64,000 bases of DNA. Source: an uncultured Lachnospiraceae bacterium. Its GTDB lineage: Bacteria > Bacillota > Clostridia > Lachnospirales > Lachnospiraceae. Shown in pieces: positions 27,305 to 36,353 of the stretch. A model generated the notes under the pieces. The model saw only the letters and a list, made by a program, of their open reading frames with translations, had not been told where the DNA came from and did not search any database. Location of the stretch: positions 1 to 64,000 of the forward strand of contig CANOEC010000003.1 in NCBI GenBank assembly GCA_947564735.1, in the 5' to 3' direction. Both the position numbers and the translations under genes were made by a program. Position 1 is the first letter of the stretch. Every line of letters starts with the position of its first letter.

Positions 27305-28747
27305 CTAACGTGTTCTTGCCGTCCGGATAATCTGACTCACAGCTGCCTCCGCGTGTGTCGGCAGCTTCCCATGATTCCATTCTGCTGTGCCAGATTCCGT
27401 ACCCATGGCAAAAGCCTTCAAGGCATATCTCGCCAGCAGACCCGATACCCGTCCTCTCTCGATGGAATCCTCTGTGCCCAGAACCACCACTACCAGATCA
27501 TGCTCTGTATTTCCTCCATCCGCCGTCAGAGAGGTGACAAGACAGGCGCCCGCTTTGTTGGTCGTTCCCGTTTTAAGACCGGTCACCTGCGGCAGATTAT
27601 ATAGAAGCGGATTGCTATTGCGCACTTCAAAATCAAGGGACTCTAACGTTGCCTCCTCCAGAGAAGTGATGTCCGTAATCTGCGGATAGACCCTTAACAG
27701 ATACGAAACCATCCGGAACATATCTTCTGCACTCATACAGTTCTGCCGCTTCGCCGGAACGAAATCCTCCGTGTACGTGGGTAGTCCGTTGCAGTTAAAG
27801 AACACCGTCTGGGTAAGTCCCAGCTCCTGCGCTTTCTGATTCATCAGCCCGACGAAGGCTTCCTCCGAGCCGGCGACAGCCTCCGCCAGACACAAGGCGC
27901 ATTCATTGCTGGAAGGCAAAAGCGTTCCCACCAGAAGCTCCTGCACGCCAATCTGCTCTCCGGCTTTCAAGGGAATCACGCCGTCCCCCGAAGCGGACAG
28001 CGCCCGCGCGGCATCAGAAACCGTAACCAAATCATCCAATCCAATCTGCCCCGCAGAAACAGCCTCCATCGTCAACAGACAGGTCATCAACTTGGAAGTG
28101 CTGGCTATCGGATAGGACATGTCGGACTGATACTGATAGTAGATTTCTCCGGTCGTTGCATCTCCTACCAGCACACTGTTTACTCCATAAAAATAACCGG
28201 CTTCTTCCAACATCGCAGGTGAAATGTCAAACCCCTCCTGCGTATGAATCAGTAACGAATCTGTCGCCGGAACAGTAATGTTCATATCCAGAATCATCGC
28301 CAAATCCGCCGCCATCATGAAGCAGTCGTAATCACCGGAAGGCAGCTTCCTAATCATCGTATAATAAAATACCTTCTCTTCATTGATTGTAAACTCGTTT
28401 CTCCGCAAAGAAAGATTGGGGTTTTCCTCCTCCTCCCACGGTTCGTTTTCCACACCCACAGGCATATAGTCCTCTCCCAATTTCAAGGAAACGGAATTGT
28501 CCGTAATTTCCAGCGAAAAAGCTTTCTCTGTATCCTTAAGAAGCATCGCTGTGTCACGCAGAGAATAATAGGTATTGTCATCGTAACCATAATCCAAAGT
28601 TTTGACCGTGCATGTGCCGCCGACATCCGTCTGTACCCGGCAGACTCCGGGAATCTCATAACCTGCGGCTGCCTTAAGCGGCAGGAGGGCGCATAACAGC
28701 ATAACGGATACGAGCAAAAAACTGATGTTGTGTACAATCGCTTTCAT
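27305..28747 (-). CDS. D-alanyl-D-alanine carboxypeptidase (penicillin-binding, DacF-like)
   Basis: 480 aa. A signal peptide (cleavage near LKAAAG) is followed by a copper-amine-oxidase-N-like domain (about 45-165) and then the peptidase S11 domain. The S11 domain contains the SxxK motif STSKLM, the SxN motif SSN, and the KTG motif GLKTGTTNKAG. It trims the terminal D-Ala of peptidoglycan stem peptides outside the membrane. It lies 17 bp downstream of the secreted protein gene 28765-29496. Confidence 0.9.
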   Translation of the reverse strand: MKAIVHNISFLLVSVMLLCALLPLKAAAGYEIPGVCRVQTDVGGTCTVKTLDYGYDDNTYYSLRDTAMLLKDTEKAFSLEITDNSVSLKLGEDYMPVGVENEPWEEEENPNLSLRRNEFTINEEKVFYYTMIRKLPSGDYDCFMMAADLAMILDMNITVPATDSLLIHTQEGFDISPAMLEEAGYFYGVNSVLVGDATTGEIYYQYQSDMSYPIASTSKLMTCLLTMEAVSAGQIGLDDLVTVSDAARALSASGDGVIPLKAGEQIGVQELLVGTLLPSSNECALCLAEAVAGSEEAFVGLMNQKAQELGLTQTVFFNCNGLPTYTEDFVPAKRQNCMSAEDMFRMVSYLLRVYPQITDITSLEEATLESLDFEVRNSNPLLYNLPQVTGLKTGTTNKAGACLVTSLTADGGNTEHDLVVVVLGTEDSIERGRVSGLLARYALKAFAMGTESGTAEWNHGKLPTHAEAAVSQIIRTARTR

Positions 28748-28764
28748 AGATTCTCCTTTTCTGC

Positions 28765-29496
28765 TCAGTTTTGTGGCTGTACCAAAGTGTATAACACCGG
28801 ATAGCCATCCGAACTATGCTCTGCAGGAACTGTGCCGACCTCCCCGGACAGAATCAGATTAGAATCTTGCCGGATATAAGATTCCGCCTTCGCATTGACC
28901 GCTCCGCCGGCATCAAACTGTCTGGTCAGAATCCCCTCCGCCGCTTCATAAGTCCCACTGCCGTCATATAACGCCTGCAGCTCCTCCAAAGAAGGCAACA
29001 GCGCCGGAGCGCAGCTCATCAGGTAGGAAACCGTAGACATCCCGAACGTCTCTGTCACAAGCGCCTCCAAAGCTTCCTCATCCGTGCCGCCCGTATAGCC
29101 TGCCATCTGAAGCCTCTTCACCAAAAGTTCCCGAAATGCCGCTGCAAACCCTTCATACGCCCTCTGTCTGCAGGCATCATAGCTTTCCTGCACGACATTG
29201 CACCGAAACGTTCCTCCGTCGTGTCCGGTCTGCTCAAAGGTCATATTGACCTCTATAGTCAATTCATCCATATATGCTTCCATCTCTTCCAGAGATACCG
29301 AAACGGCTTCTGCCTCCTGCAGCCAGCTAAGAGCTGTAAATGCTGCACGTTCCGACATATCCAGTTCTGTCCTCCACGCCCCCGAAAGCTCCTGCCCTTC
29401 CGATGCAAAAAAGTGTATGTACGCCAAAAAAGCAGTGGAAGTGCTCAACGTCAGAAGCAATAAGATGAATACCACATTTTTTATGGTTTTTCCCAT
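28765..29496 (-). CDS. Secreted or membrane-anchored protein of unknown function
   Basis: 243 aa. One hydrophobic segment (about 8-28) acts as a signal anchor; the rest is an acidic extracytosolic region with several cysteines. No family was recognised. Its tight coupling to the D,D-carboxypeptidase gene suggests an envelope role. Confidence 0.7.
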   Translation of the reverse strand: MGKTIKNVVFILLLLTLSTSTAFLAYIHFFASEGQELSGAWRTELDMSERAAFTALSWLQEAEAVSVSLEEMEAYMDELTIEVNMTFEQTGHDGGTFRCNVVQESYDACRQRAYEGFAAAFRELLVKRLQMAGYTGGTDEEALEALVTETFGMSTVSYLMSCAPALLPSLEELQALYDGSGTYEAAEGILTRQFDAGGAVNAKAESYIRQDSNLILSGEVGTVPAEHSSDGYPVLYTLVQPQN

Positions 29497-29649
29497 ATTA
29501 ACAGATACCTTTCTGCTTTCTCTCGTTTCCTATAAAATTTTACCATATTTCATTTATAACAACCAGCCTTAGCTGGAATTCTTAATTTTTACATAAATAA
29601 TTATAAATAATGATTTTACCAATTACTTTCTGTACCTCCTCTGACTGTA

Positions 29650-30171
29650 TCAGCATCCGCATTTTACCACTTCCATCTCTAAGCCCCGGCTTACCAATGA
29701 TTTCATCACCCGTTCTGTAGAATATTTCTTAAAATCAGCTAAAAACTGTAATGTAGTCTCGTCTTTAATTTTTGACAAGTTGATTCTATGATTTTGGGTT
29801 GCAGACAAAACTGCTTCACGAATCTTGCTTTTATCTGTCTTTCCAGTGCCTGTCCATGCTACTATCCTGTCAAAAGCAAGAATAAGATATTCAAAACAAA
29901 TCATATCCAGAATTATAATCTTCCCCTCTGACTTTTCTGCTATTGATTTCAGCATACGATACTTATTGCGAATATCCTGATTGTCAAACACATAATCAAA
30001 TGCAATATAATACTCATCATCTTTTTTCATCTTTAAATCTGACAATGCATCCAATATACCTTGATTGCTTTCTTTACTTTCAATTGCAAGTTCATTGTCA
30101 AAGAAAAGCTGGCTAACTAATTTCCAGAAGTGAAGTCCTGCACCCGTATCTTCTGTCCATAAATATTTCAT
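29650..30171 (-). CDS. Unknown protein, possibly TOPRIM-like, third gene of a mini operon
   Basis: 173 aa. The sequence begins MKYLWTEDTGAGLHFWKLV, and a central strand YYIAFDYVFDNQDI carries spaced aspartates. An N-terminal acid on a strand followed by an acidic D..D strand recalls the TOPRIM fold of OLD-like nucleases and DUF4435 proteins. This is a weak pattern match, not a family assignment. It begins 1 bp after the stop of the small P-loop ATPase gene, so the two are surely co-translated. Confidence 0.55.
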   Translation of the reverse strand: MKYLWTEDTGAGLHFWKLVSQLFFDNELAIESKESNQGILDALSDLKMKKDDEYYIAFDYVFDNQDIRNKYRMLKSIAEKSEGKIIILDMICFEYLILAFDRIVAWTGTGKTDKSKIREAVLSATQNHRINLSKIKDETTLQFLADFKKYSTERVMKSLVSRGLEMEVVKCGC

Positions 30172-30172
30172 A

Positions 30173-30574
30173 TCACAACTCCTCTTCCAGTGTTATCCTG
30201 TTACTATCGAGTTTCAGCACCTTAAAACTCTTATCAGATACATTAAGCCCATCACAATTTCTTAAGAAAAGCATGTATTGATTTGAAAATTCAAAATTAA
30301 CGAATCTCCTGACTTCATCATTCATTAAAATATCTGCATTATCAATTACAATGAAACTATTTCTGCACTGCTTTACCTGTTCTAATAGATTATCTGATTT
30401 ATAAGTAAACAGTTTTATTGCCTTATATTCGTCAGTTAATCTTAAGTCTCCCAGCATTTCATAAAGAACGGTTTTACCTGTACCACTATCTCCACCAACG
30501 AGAGTGATTCTATCCTCGAACACTAAATCGTATGAAAAAGGATCCGCCTTGAATGTGATATTCTTATAAATCAT
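30173..30574 (-). CDS. Miniature P-loop ATPase
   Basis: 133 aa from the ATG after GGAGAG (6-nt spacing). A Walker A motif (GGDSGTGKTVLYEML) and a Walker B-like strand (SFIVIDNADILMND) are clear. No lid or helical subdomain is present, so this is a minimal P-loop NTPase. Its start overlaps the preceding gene by 11 bp, and the next gene follows after 1 bp. The compact gene trio is of accessory type, with low G+C compared with the flanking operons. Confidence 0.7.
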   Translation of the reverse strand: MIYKNITFKADPFSYDLVFEDRITLVGGDSGTGKTVLYEMLGDLRLTDEYKAIKLFTYKSDNLLEQVKQCRNSFIVIDNADILMNDEVRRFVNFEFSNQYMLFLRNCDGLNVSDKSFKVLKLDSNRITLEEEL

Positions 30575-30926
30575 CTGCTTCTCTCCTTTCATACTCCTTG
30601 CTCCACCAAGCATTATATCCCTTGCTTCTAGTCATTATATCTGAATCATTGAATCTGATTTTCGCATCGCCCGGAATATCTGCAAGCGTTGGTCTTGACA
30701 TATAAATCTTTATATTATCCATTGTAAATATAATTTTAAGCACATTTGGACCACATTCCTCTACACACACCACTTTATCAGGATGTTTTACAATATTAAG
30801 TAATGTCTTACATCCAGATGACAAATTACGGATTGTGCCTAATCCATATTTTGTCTCAATATGCTTATCCGGGGTCAGCGTAGCCTCATCCACCTGCTGA
30901 AAAAGATTTATTTCGTTTTGGGACAT
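30564..30926 (-). CDS. Hypothetical protein, first gene of the mini ATPase operon
   Basis: 120 aa from the ATG (MSQNEINLF); a TTG 11 codons upstream could also serve. It is a compact mixed alpha/beta protein with no recognised motif (IETKYGLGTIRNLSSG, then LKIIFTMDNIKIYMSRP). Upstream, a 17-codon ORF with a good RBS (GGAG) ends next to the TTG, so the start could lie in a lost or shifted frame. A TATAAT box lies at 31160-31165 on the minus strand. Confidence 0.55.
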   Translation of the reverse strand: MSQNEINLFQQVDEATLTPDKHIETKYGLGTIRNLSSGCKTLLNIVKHPDKVVCVEECGPNVLKIIFTMDNIKIYMSRPTLADIPGDAKIRFNDSDIMTRSKGYNAWWSKEYERREADDL

Positions 30927-31260
30927 TTCTTCATTACCTGTATTCAAATTGAAATACAAATCATTTTGAAGTATCCAATCTTTTGAATCTTTTTTCTCTG
31001 TATATATCTATCATTCAGCATCACTCCTTTAAACAGATTTCATTCTTGATTATTGATAATCCTTTCCCGTCTGTGTCCACTGTTCCACTAATCCATTGAA
31101 ATCAATATTGTGGATATCACAAAAATCCTTAATCTTTTTTATAGCAGTGCTACAGCATTATTATAGCATAAATTATATTTTTTGAATGATTCATTTACTC
31201 TTTCCTTAGGTCTGTCCATTAACCTATCTTCTCGCAGCCATAATAACCATGATACAATAA

Positions 31261-31332
31261 ACGCAAGCCCGGCGGCTTGCGTTACAAGAATTACTGCGTA
31301 ATTCTTGCTGAAGTACTGTAGGATTACAGCAT
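31261..31332 (+). repeat. Structured repeat copy R1
   Basis: Two consecutive hairpins, ACGCAAGCC/GGCTTGCGT and AAGAATTA/TAATTCTT, are followed by a conserved tail ending GGATTACAGCATC. The same architecture recurs at 33674 with compensated stem changes. Confidence 0.75.
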
Positions 31333-31396
31333 CAGAGATATGATACAGTACACGCAAGCGTTTTACAGACATCTATCAATATGCGGAGGATGCGCC

Positions 31397-31597
31397 ATGG
31401 CAGACATAAAACTATATCTGGGGATACTATTTATTTTTCTCATCATTGGAATATGGCAGATTTTTGCCGTGAAACTTGAAGTTCGTATCAGATATTGCAT
31501 CCTCTGCATTGTTATTTCGCTTAACTTCTTCTTTGTTCTTTTTACTGAACTTAGAAAAGCCGGAAAGCTTTTGCTTGACTGGAATTGCTGTTCCTGA
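31397..31597 (+). CDS. Small two-helix membrane protein
   Basis: 66 aa from an ATG preceded by GGAGG with 7-nt spacing. Two hydrophobic segments (about 6-21 and 29-48) are separated by a short charged loop. It lies just after repeat R1 and runs toward the CPBP protease gene on the opposite strand. No family recognised; the RBS and hydrophobic pattern support coding. Confidence 0.45.
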   Translation: MADIKLYLGILFIFLIIGIWQIFAVKLEVRIRYCILCIVISLNFFFVLFTELRKAGKLLLDWNCCS

Positions 31598-31628
31598 CAT
31601 TCCTCTCTTCTGTTGCGGCGCCCGGAAA

Positions 31629-32426
31629 TTAAAACTTGCTCCTGCTAACTGAATTTTTAGGCTCTTTTTGCAAAAAATATACCGCAGCAATGAAGATGAT
31701 TCCTAAGAAAACAAACTGCATGTAATTATCTAGGATAGTTAATGCAATTGAATCGTTCCATTCCGCAACGAATATTGGAACATTCAGAAATATATCAGTG
31801 ATAAAATGCATAAGCATAGACACTAAAATATTGTGTGTATACAAATATAGCGAGGCAAAGGCAAATCCCCATATGCCCGTTGTTATAAATCGGTAGACAG
31901 CAACCGCTAATGTATCACATTCTATCACATGAGCAATTCCAAAAAGCATCAAAGAAATAAACGCATAAACGAAACGATTTTTGGCTGTAGCAGTATTCCT
32001 TTGATAGTATCCCTCACAAACAAAAGCTCTGAATGTCAGTTCCTCCCAAAAACCAGTTGCGATTTGTTGGAATAATAAGCACGATACCACTATCGGAATT
32101 GTTGTATTGAGCCATTCTTTTGCACCAATTATATAATAAGTTACTACTTCAAATGGCAGATAAAGAAGCATACCTATACTTGCCAAAAACCCATATTTGA
32201 AATTCTTGAAATGGATTACATCAGTCCACTTTTCTTTTTTATATATTTTCACAAAAATATATAGTTCGATTATCCCAAACAATATCCTTTGAACGCTGCT
32301 TACAACATACCAGTACGCTCCGTCAAAATATGGCTTTAAAATATTTGAAATAACCATAAATATTGAGAAAAAAACAATACAAAGTATCATTCCTATATCC
32401 TTTTTTATAAATACTTTCAATTTCAT
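31629..32426 (-). CDS. CPBP-family intramembrane metalloprotease
   Basis: 265 aa, about seven or eight hydrophobic helices. The Abi/CPBP motifs are present: EELTFRAF (EExxxR), FGIAHV and HNILVSMLMHFITD. CPBP proteases act on prenylated or bacteriocin-type peptides and often give self-immunity, but the substrate is unknown here. Low G+C, accessory context. Confidence 0.88.
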   Translation of the reverse strand: MKLKVFIKKDIGMILCIVFFSIFMVISNILKPYFDGAYWYVVSSVQRILFGIIELYIFVKIYKKEKWTDVIHFKNFKYGFLASIGMLLYLPFEVVTYYIIGAKEWLNTTIPIVVSCLLFQQIATGFWEELTFRAFVCEGYYQRNTATAKNRFVYAFISLMLFGIAHVIECDTLAVAVYRFITTGIWGFAFASLYLYTHNILVSMLMHFITDIFLNVPIFVAEWNDSIALTILDNYMQFVFLGIIFIAAVYFLQKEPKNSVSRSKF

Positions 32427-32525
32427 CTGCCTGCTCCAATGCCTGTAATGCTTTTTCCATGTCTTTGCTGATAAGCAATCTTCTGTTTTCTTTTTCTCTT
32501 GTGGTTTTTTCTCCTGTCTTTTTGC

Positions 32526-32960
32526 TTACGGATTCACTTTCGCATACATCACGCCCACACTATCCCTATGCATCCCATTTTTTTCATAGAATGGCTGATT
32601 AGATGCGATTGACATAAGCTGAATTGTTTCTATTCCTTCTTCCCGTAAATAATGATATAATTCATGTAATAACAAAGAACCAATCCCCTTTCTTTTTGTT
32701 TCAGACTTAACAAACAATTCAGAAACATAAAAATCACTATCTTCAGCATATGGATCAACAAAGCCTAAAAGAGCGCCCTGTATGCCATTCTCATCATACG
32801 CTTTTAGACCAAATCCCTTATAATTGCCCAAAATAGCATTCACTCTTAATTTTGCTCTTGCTAAAGTCCATTTTTCATTCCATGGCTCATCTTTATATGC
32901 TGACATCATTACTTTTGCAACTTCTATCACATCATCTTCTTTTACTGGTTCAATCGTCAT
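32526..32960 (-). CDS. GNAT family N-acetyltransferase
   Basis: 144 aa from the ATG after GGAGGGG (7-nt spacing). The acetyl-CoA binding motif is KSETKRKGIGSLLLHELYHYL, followed by SNQPFYEKNGM. Substrate unknown. Its start overlaps the end of the methyltransferase gene by 11 bp. Confidence 0.88.
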   Translation of the reverse strand: MTIEPVKEDDVIEVAKVMMSAYKDEPWNEKWTLARAKLRVNAILGNYKGFGLKAYDENGIQGALLGFVDPYAEDSDFYVSELFVKSETKRKGIGSLLLHELYHYLREEGIETIQLMSIASNQPFYEKNGMHRDSVGVMYAKVNP

Positions 32961-33594
32961 TTTTGTTCCCCTCCTCAAGTTTCAGTTTACATAATTTCTT
33001 TCGTTGCAACTTTTTCGATAATTTATTGACTTTTTCTTTCTTTTTGATATATGCACATCTTTTTTCGGCTATAAATACATAGTATCCATTAAGCTCTTGT
33101 ATTTTTACGCCGCCAAAAACAGATGTCAGTTTATTTTTATACCATTCAAGGCGTTTTGTAACCATTACCATCCGCCCGCCAATCTTTAATTTTTTGAAGC
33201 CAGTTTCAATAAAATGTTTTGCAATTGAAAAATCTGTATGGTACGGCGGATTAGATAATATAAGCGTGAAATCATTCTCCATGATATTTTCTAATCCGTT
33301 GCTTATTCTGATTTCAATATTAGAAACATCATTTAATTCAGCGTTTCTTTTCGCAAGGTTTACAGCGGTTTCAGATATGTCGCACATAACAACATTCCGT
33401 TCGCCAATTTTTTTACCTGCCAAAATTCCCACAACACCATAACCACACCCTAAATCCAATACTTTGTCATTTTCGGAAAAATCAATCAATGAAAGCATCG
33501 ATAATGTGCCAATGTCAACGGCATTTGGTGAAAAAACGGTCGGTTCAGTTTCAAATACCAATGGTGTATTTTTTATTTCTGTTTCTATCAACAT
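32950..33594 (-). CDS. Class I SAM-dependent methyltransferase (RsmC-like)
   Basis: 214 aa. Motif I VLDLGCGYGVVGILAG and motif IV LILSNPPYHTDF match N-methyltransferases of the RsmC type that modify guanine in 16S rRNA. A long lysine-rich C-terminal tail (KKKEKVNKLSKKLQRKKL) could bind RNA. It is translationally coupled to the GNAT gene. Confidence 0.85.
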   Translation of the reverse strand: MLIETEIKNTPLVFETEPTVFSPNAVDIGTLSMLSLIDFSENDKVLDLGCGYGVVGILAGKKIGERNVVMCDISETAVNLAKRNAELNDVSNIEIRISNGLENIMENDFTLILSNPPYHTDFSIAKHFIETGFKKLKIGGRMVMVTKRLEWYKNKLTSVFGGVKIQELNGYYVFIAEKRCAYIKKKEKVNKLSKKLQRKKLCKLKLEEGNKNDD

Positions 33595-33673
33595 AACTAA
33601 TCCCTCTATAAACAGTGATTGTCGATTTGCTCAATGTAAATATTTTACCACACTCGCCTTTATGCTACAACAG

Positions 33674-33746
33674 ACGCAGGCTCAGCAGCCTGCGTCACAA
33701 GAATTGCGAAGCAATTCTTGCTGAAGCACTGAAGGATTACAGCATC
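33674..33746 (+). repeat. Structured repeat copy R2
   Basis: Same architecture as R1. The stems are ACGCAGGCT/AGCCTGCGT and AAGAATTG/CAATTCTT, with the tail CTGAAGCACTGAAGGATTAC. Both stems differ from R1 by paired changes. Confidence 0.75.
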
Positions 33747-33764
33747 TGTGTCCTGCTACAACAG

Positions 33765-33814
33765 ACGCAGGCTCAGCAGCCTGCGTCACAAGAGCTGAAG
33801 CACTGAAGGATTAC
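33765..33814 (+). repeat. Structured repeat copy R3 (second hairpin deleted)
   Basis: Identical to R2 in the first hairpin and in its leading TGCTACAACAG. The second hairpin is missing and the tail continues to GGATTAC. It directly follows R2 and ends 12 bp before the MFS stop codon. Confidence 0.7.
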
Positions 33815-33826
33815 GGACATTTCCGC

Positions 33827-34942
33827 TTACCAACACGAAAATAAAATGCCTGCAAGCGGCGACAACACCATCATGATTATGGAAAACGTGAACGATTCTA
33901 TGGAAATCAGCGTTGCCCTCTGCTCGGACGGGAAACTCTCCTGCAAGATTGTGTTCGTCCTCACCTGAAGCGCATCATCACAAAATGCCGTGATAAACCC
34001 GCCGAGTGCCATGACTATGTACATCCCCGAATGCTCCAGCAGCACTCCTACAACCACGAAAAAAGCCGTGATTGCAAACACACTCCGATACCGCAGCCTC
34101 TCACAGCAAAGTATCGCCCTCGCTCCGGCTATCCCGCCCATTTCCATAAAAAACAGACCAAAACCAAGCGCCCAGCTTGGCATACCCGCCTCCGGCAGTT
34201 TCGCCTGCAGGAAAAACAGCAGTAAAGTATCTACCGCTCCGACAAAGGAATTGCAAAACATCAACAAAACTGCCCTCTTTGCACTTTTCAAGAACGATAA
34301 GCTCGTCATAAAACATGTTACGAGTTTCCAGCCAAGCACAGCAGATACTTTCTGCGCATCTCTCCCACTTTCCGCGCCGCTATGGCATCTGCGTTCCTCG
34401 TACAGCGACAGGAGCACGCCTATCTGCACGGCGCACATGAGCACATCCGTACTGTACGCCAGCCGATACCCAATCAAAAGCGCAAAGCCGGCGCACATGG
34501 TTGAAATACCACTGCAAAGACGGTAAATCACCAACTGGTTCGATGCATATTTTTCATAATATTCCTCTCTCCCGACCTCTTTGAGTGAATCGTAGGCAAG
34601 CGCATCCCCGGAACCCGATGCAAAATTGTAACTGACTGCCTGAAACGCAATCGACATGCATACCATAAAAAGATTGCCGGAGAAAATCATAATCACATTT
34701 CCAATCATCCGCATCACACTGCTGACGATCAGCATCCTTTTTCTCCCGAAAACATCGGCAAGAACACCCGACGGAATCTCAAAAATCAGACTCGTGATAT
34801 GGAAAATCGTTTCCGCGAATCCAATCTCCACCAGACTGTAGCCTCTTGCTGCAAGAATAGCCACCCACGCCCCCGTCAGCGACAGATTCCCCAGCACAGA
34901 CGAAAGGTATAATCTCGATAGTTGTTTTTTTATTTTTTGCAT
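33827..34942 (-). CDS. MFS transporter
   Basis: 371 aa with about ten to twelve hydrophobic helices. The loop 2-3 signature GVLADVFGRKRML is the conserved major-facilitator motif. It resembles drug-efflux-type MFS proteins of Firmicutes. AAGGAG stands 8 nt before the ATG. The substrate is not known. Confidence 0.88.
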   Translation of the reverse strand: MQKIKKQLSRLYLSSVLGNLSLTGAWVAILAARGYSLVEIGFAETIFHITSLIFEIPSGVLADVFGRKRMLIVSSVMRMIGNVIMIFSGNLFMVCMSIAFQAVSYNFASGSGDALAYDSLKEVGREEYYEKYASNQLVIYRLCSGISTMCAGFALLIGYRLAYSTDVLMCAVQIGVLLSLYEERRCHSGAESGRDAQKVSAVLGWKLVTCFMTSLSFLKSAKRAVLLMFCNSFVGAVDTLLLFFLQAKLPEAGMPSWALGFGLFFMEMGGIAGARAILCCERLRYRSVFAITAFFVVVGVLLEHSGMYIVMALGGFITAFCDDALQVRTNTILQESFPSEQRATLISIESFTFSIIMMVLSPLAGILFSCW

Positions 34943-35230
34943 AATAAAATCTCCTTAACATATTGAATGTTGCTCCAAAGAGCTTTTTTCACATCGTCAA
35001 GGAGATAATGTACCTGTTTTATAAATTTTTGCCGTCTGTCCACTATCCCGGCAAACTCCCGGCTATTGACAGTACAACACCGGCGGAGCCGTTTCACGAC
35101 AAATCTTCCTAAAAAAAGGCGCACTATCCCCGTTAAGGAATAAAATAGAACCTCTGTTCAGTTGTAAATTCGTCGTTTTCCAAATCATGGCTGACCTCTT
35201 ATATGTTATCTTGTTCTAATACTAACACAG
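34943..35230. other. Non-coding leader between MFS gene and DUF1349 gene
   Basis: The minus strand carries a 64-codon ORF ending over the MFS start, but it has no RBS or family resemblance. The stretch looks like a leader of the MFS transcript. Nothing further is recognised. Confidence 0.3.
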
Positions 35231-35234
35231 TAAA

Positions 35235-35305
35235 TTGTGTTTTACAACAGAAATATTTATGGTAGAATAATACCGTTGAATACTTTAATCAGTTGTGTTT
35301 TACAA
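35235..35305 (+). promoter_or_regulatory. Promoter with paired TTGT-N5-ACAA operators of the DUF1349 gene
   Basis: The 13-bp palindrome TTGTGTTTTACAA occurs twice (35235-35247 and 35293-35305). The first overlaps a -35 box (TTTACA, 35241-35246), paired with TAGAAT (35263-35268, 16-bp spacing). The second lies after the start point. This is a typical two-site repressor arrangement; the regulator is not adjacent. Confidence 0.6.
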
Positions 35306-35335
35306 ACAGCAAAAGAGTACACGGAGGCATACGCA

Positions 35336-35938
35336 ATGTTTGACTTAAGCAAATTGGAATGGACAAGAGAGCCTGCAGAATTTTCCATAAAGGAGAATAC
35401 AATCGAAATAATCACCAAGCCGCATACCGATTTATGGCAGCGCACTTATTATCACTTTAGAAACGATAACGCGCCGGTTTTACAGACAAAGACCCGTGAT
35501 AAATTTTTTTCTTTTCTTGTGAAAACCGAATTTGAAAGTAAGCACCGGTTTGACCAATGCGGCGTAGTGATGTATCTCAACAGCGATAACTGGTTAAAAG
35601 GTTCCATAGAATATGAAAACGAAGATTTCCAGCATTTAGGCAGCGTCGTAACAAACCATGGATATTCCGACTGGGCGACAACTGCCATTGACGCTTCTGT
35701 CAAATCCATGTGGTATCGCCTCAGCCGCCGGGAAGACGATTTCTGTATCGAGTGTTCCAAAGACGGCATGCACTTTTCACAAATGAGAATCTGCCATATG
35801 TGGGACGCAGCAGACGAAATAAAATTCGGTATCTATGCGTGCAGCCCGGAGGATTCCTCTTTTAAGGCAACCTTTACCAATATGGACGTGACCGAATGTA
35901 AATGGTTTTCGCATGACGGACAAAAGCCGGATGAAACC
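35336..35938 (+). CDS. DUF1349 family protein (concanavalin-like fold)
   Basis: 201 aa from the ATG preceded by GGAGG (8-nt spacing). The sequence (TDLWQRTYYHF, FDQCGVVMYLNSDNWLKGSIEY, FGIYACSPEDSSFKATFTNM) is that of the DUF1349 / YwqH-like family with a laminin-G-type beta sandwich, possibly carbohydrate related. No signal peptide. It is controlled by the paired palindromes upstream. Confidence 0.85.
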
Positions 35939-35941
35939 TAA

Positions 35942-36290
35942 AATATCAGCTTATCCTCAAAAAAATCTGCCCGCATGGAATACTGCACTATTCCGGCAAA
36001 ACCTGCCGGAAGATAATCTATACGAAATAAATTTAAGCCGCTTTAAAATAGTCAATGATTGCAATTGCCTGCCCTTGACTGCCAAATGCCTTTTTAAACA
36101 TTTCCGCTCAAAATGGTGCCGTTATCCACATCCCATGCCGTTACTGCATGCTCTTAATCCCGCGCTCCCTTTATAAAACACCGTCCCAATCAGTTCCCTG
36201 TTAGAATACGCAATATACGGGCATGCCGTCTCCTCGCACCGTTTCGCGTCAACCCCCGGATTGCTAACCTCGTATGTGACATTCCACGCA
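35942..36290. other. Intergenic stretch without a convincing gene
   Basis: A plus-strand open frame overlaps the end of the DUF1349 gene but has no RBS and an unlikely composition. A minus-strand 22-codon fragment near 36050-36100 faintly resembles the end of an AraC-type regulator. No functional feature is supported. Confidence 0.3.
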
Positions 36291-36296
36291 GCAAAA

Positions 36297-36318
36297 CAGC
36301 GGGGAAAACTTCTCCCCG
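36297..36318 (-). terminator. Terminator of the coiled-coil surface protein gene
   Basis: GCGGGGA/TCCCCGC stem followed on the minus strand by TGTTTTGC. Confidence 0.6.
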
Positions 36319-36353
36319 CCGTCCCTAATTTCTTTTTATATAATGATGCCGGA

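Noticed and set aside
31139-31372. 77-codon minus-strand ORF across repeat R1
   Set aside because: Half of it is the structured repeat; the rest may be a fragment of 26 codons with no RBS.
32427-32525. Lysine-rich open stretch between CPBP and GNAT genes
   Set aside because: It reads like a fragment of a charged coiled protein but is too short and has no start, so no feature is claimed.
34930-35124. 64-codon ORF overlapping the MFS start
   Set aside because: No RBS and no family likeness; kept only as part of the leader region.
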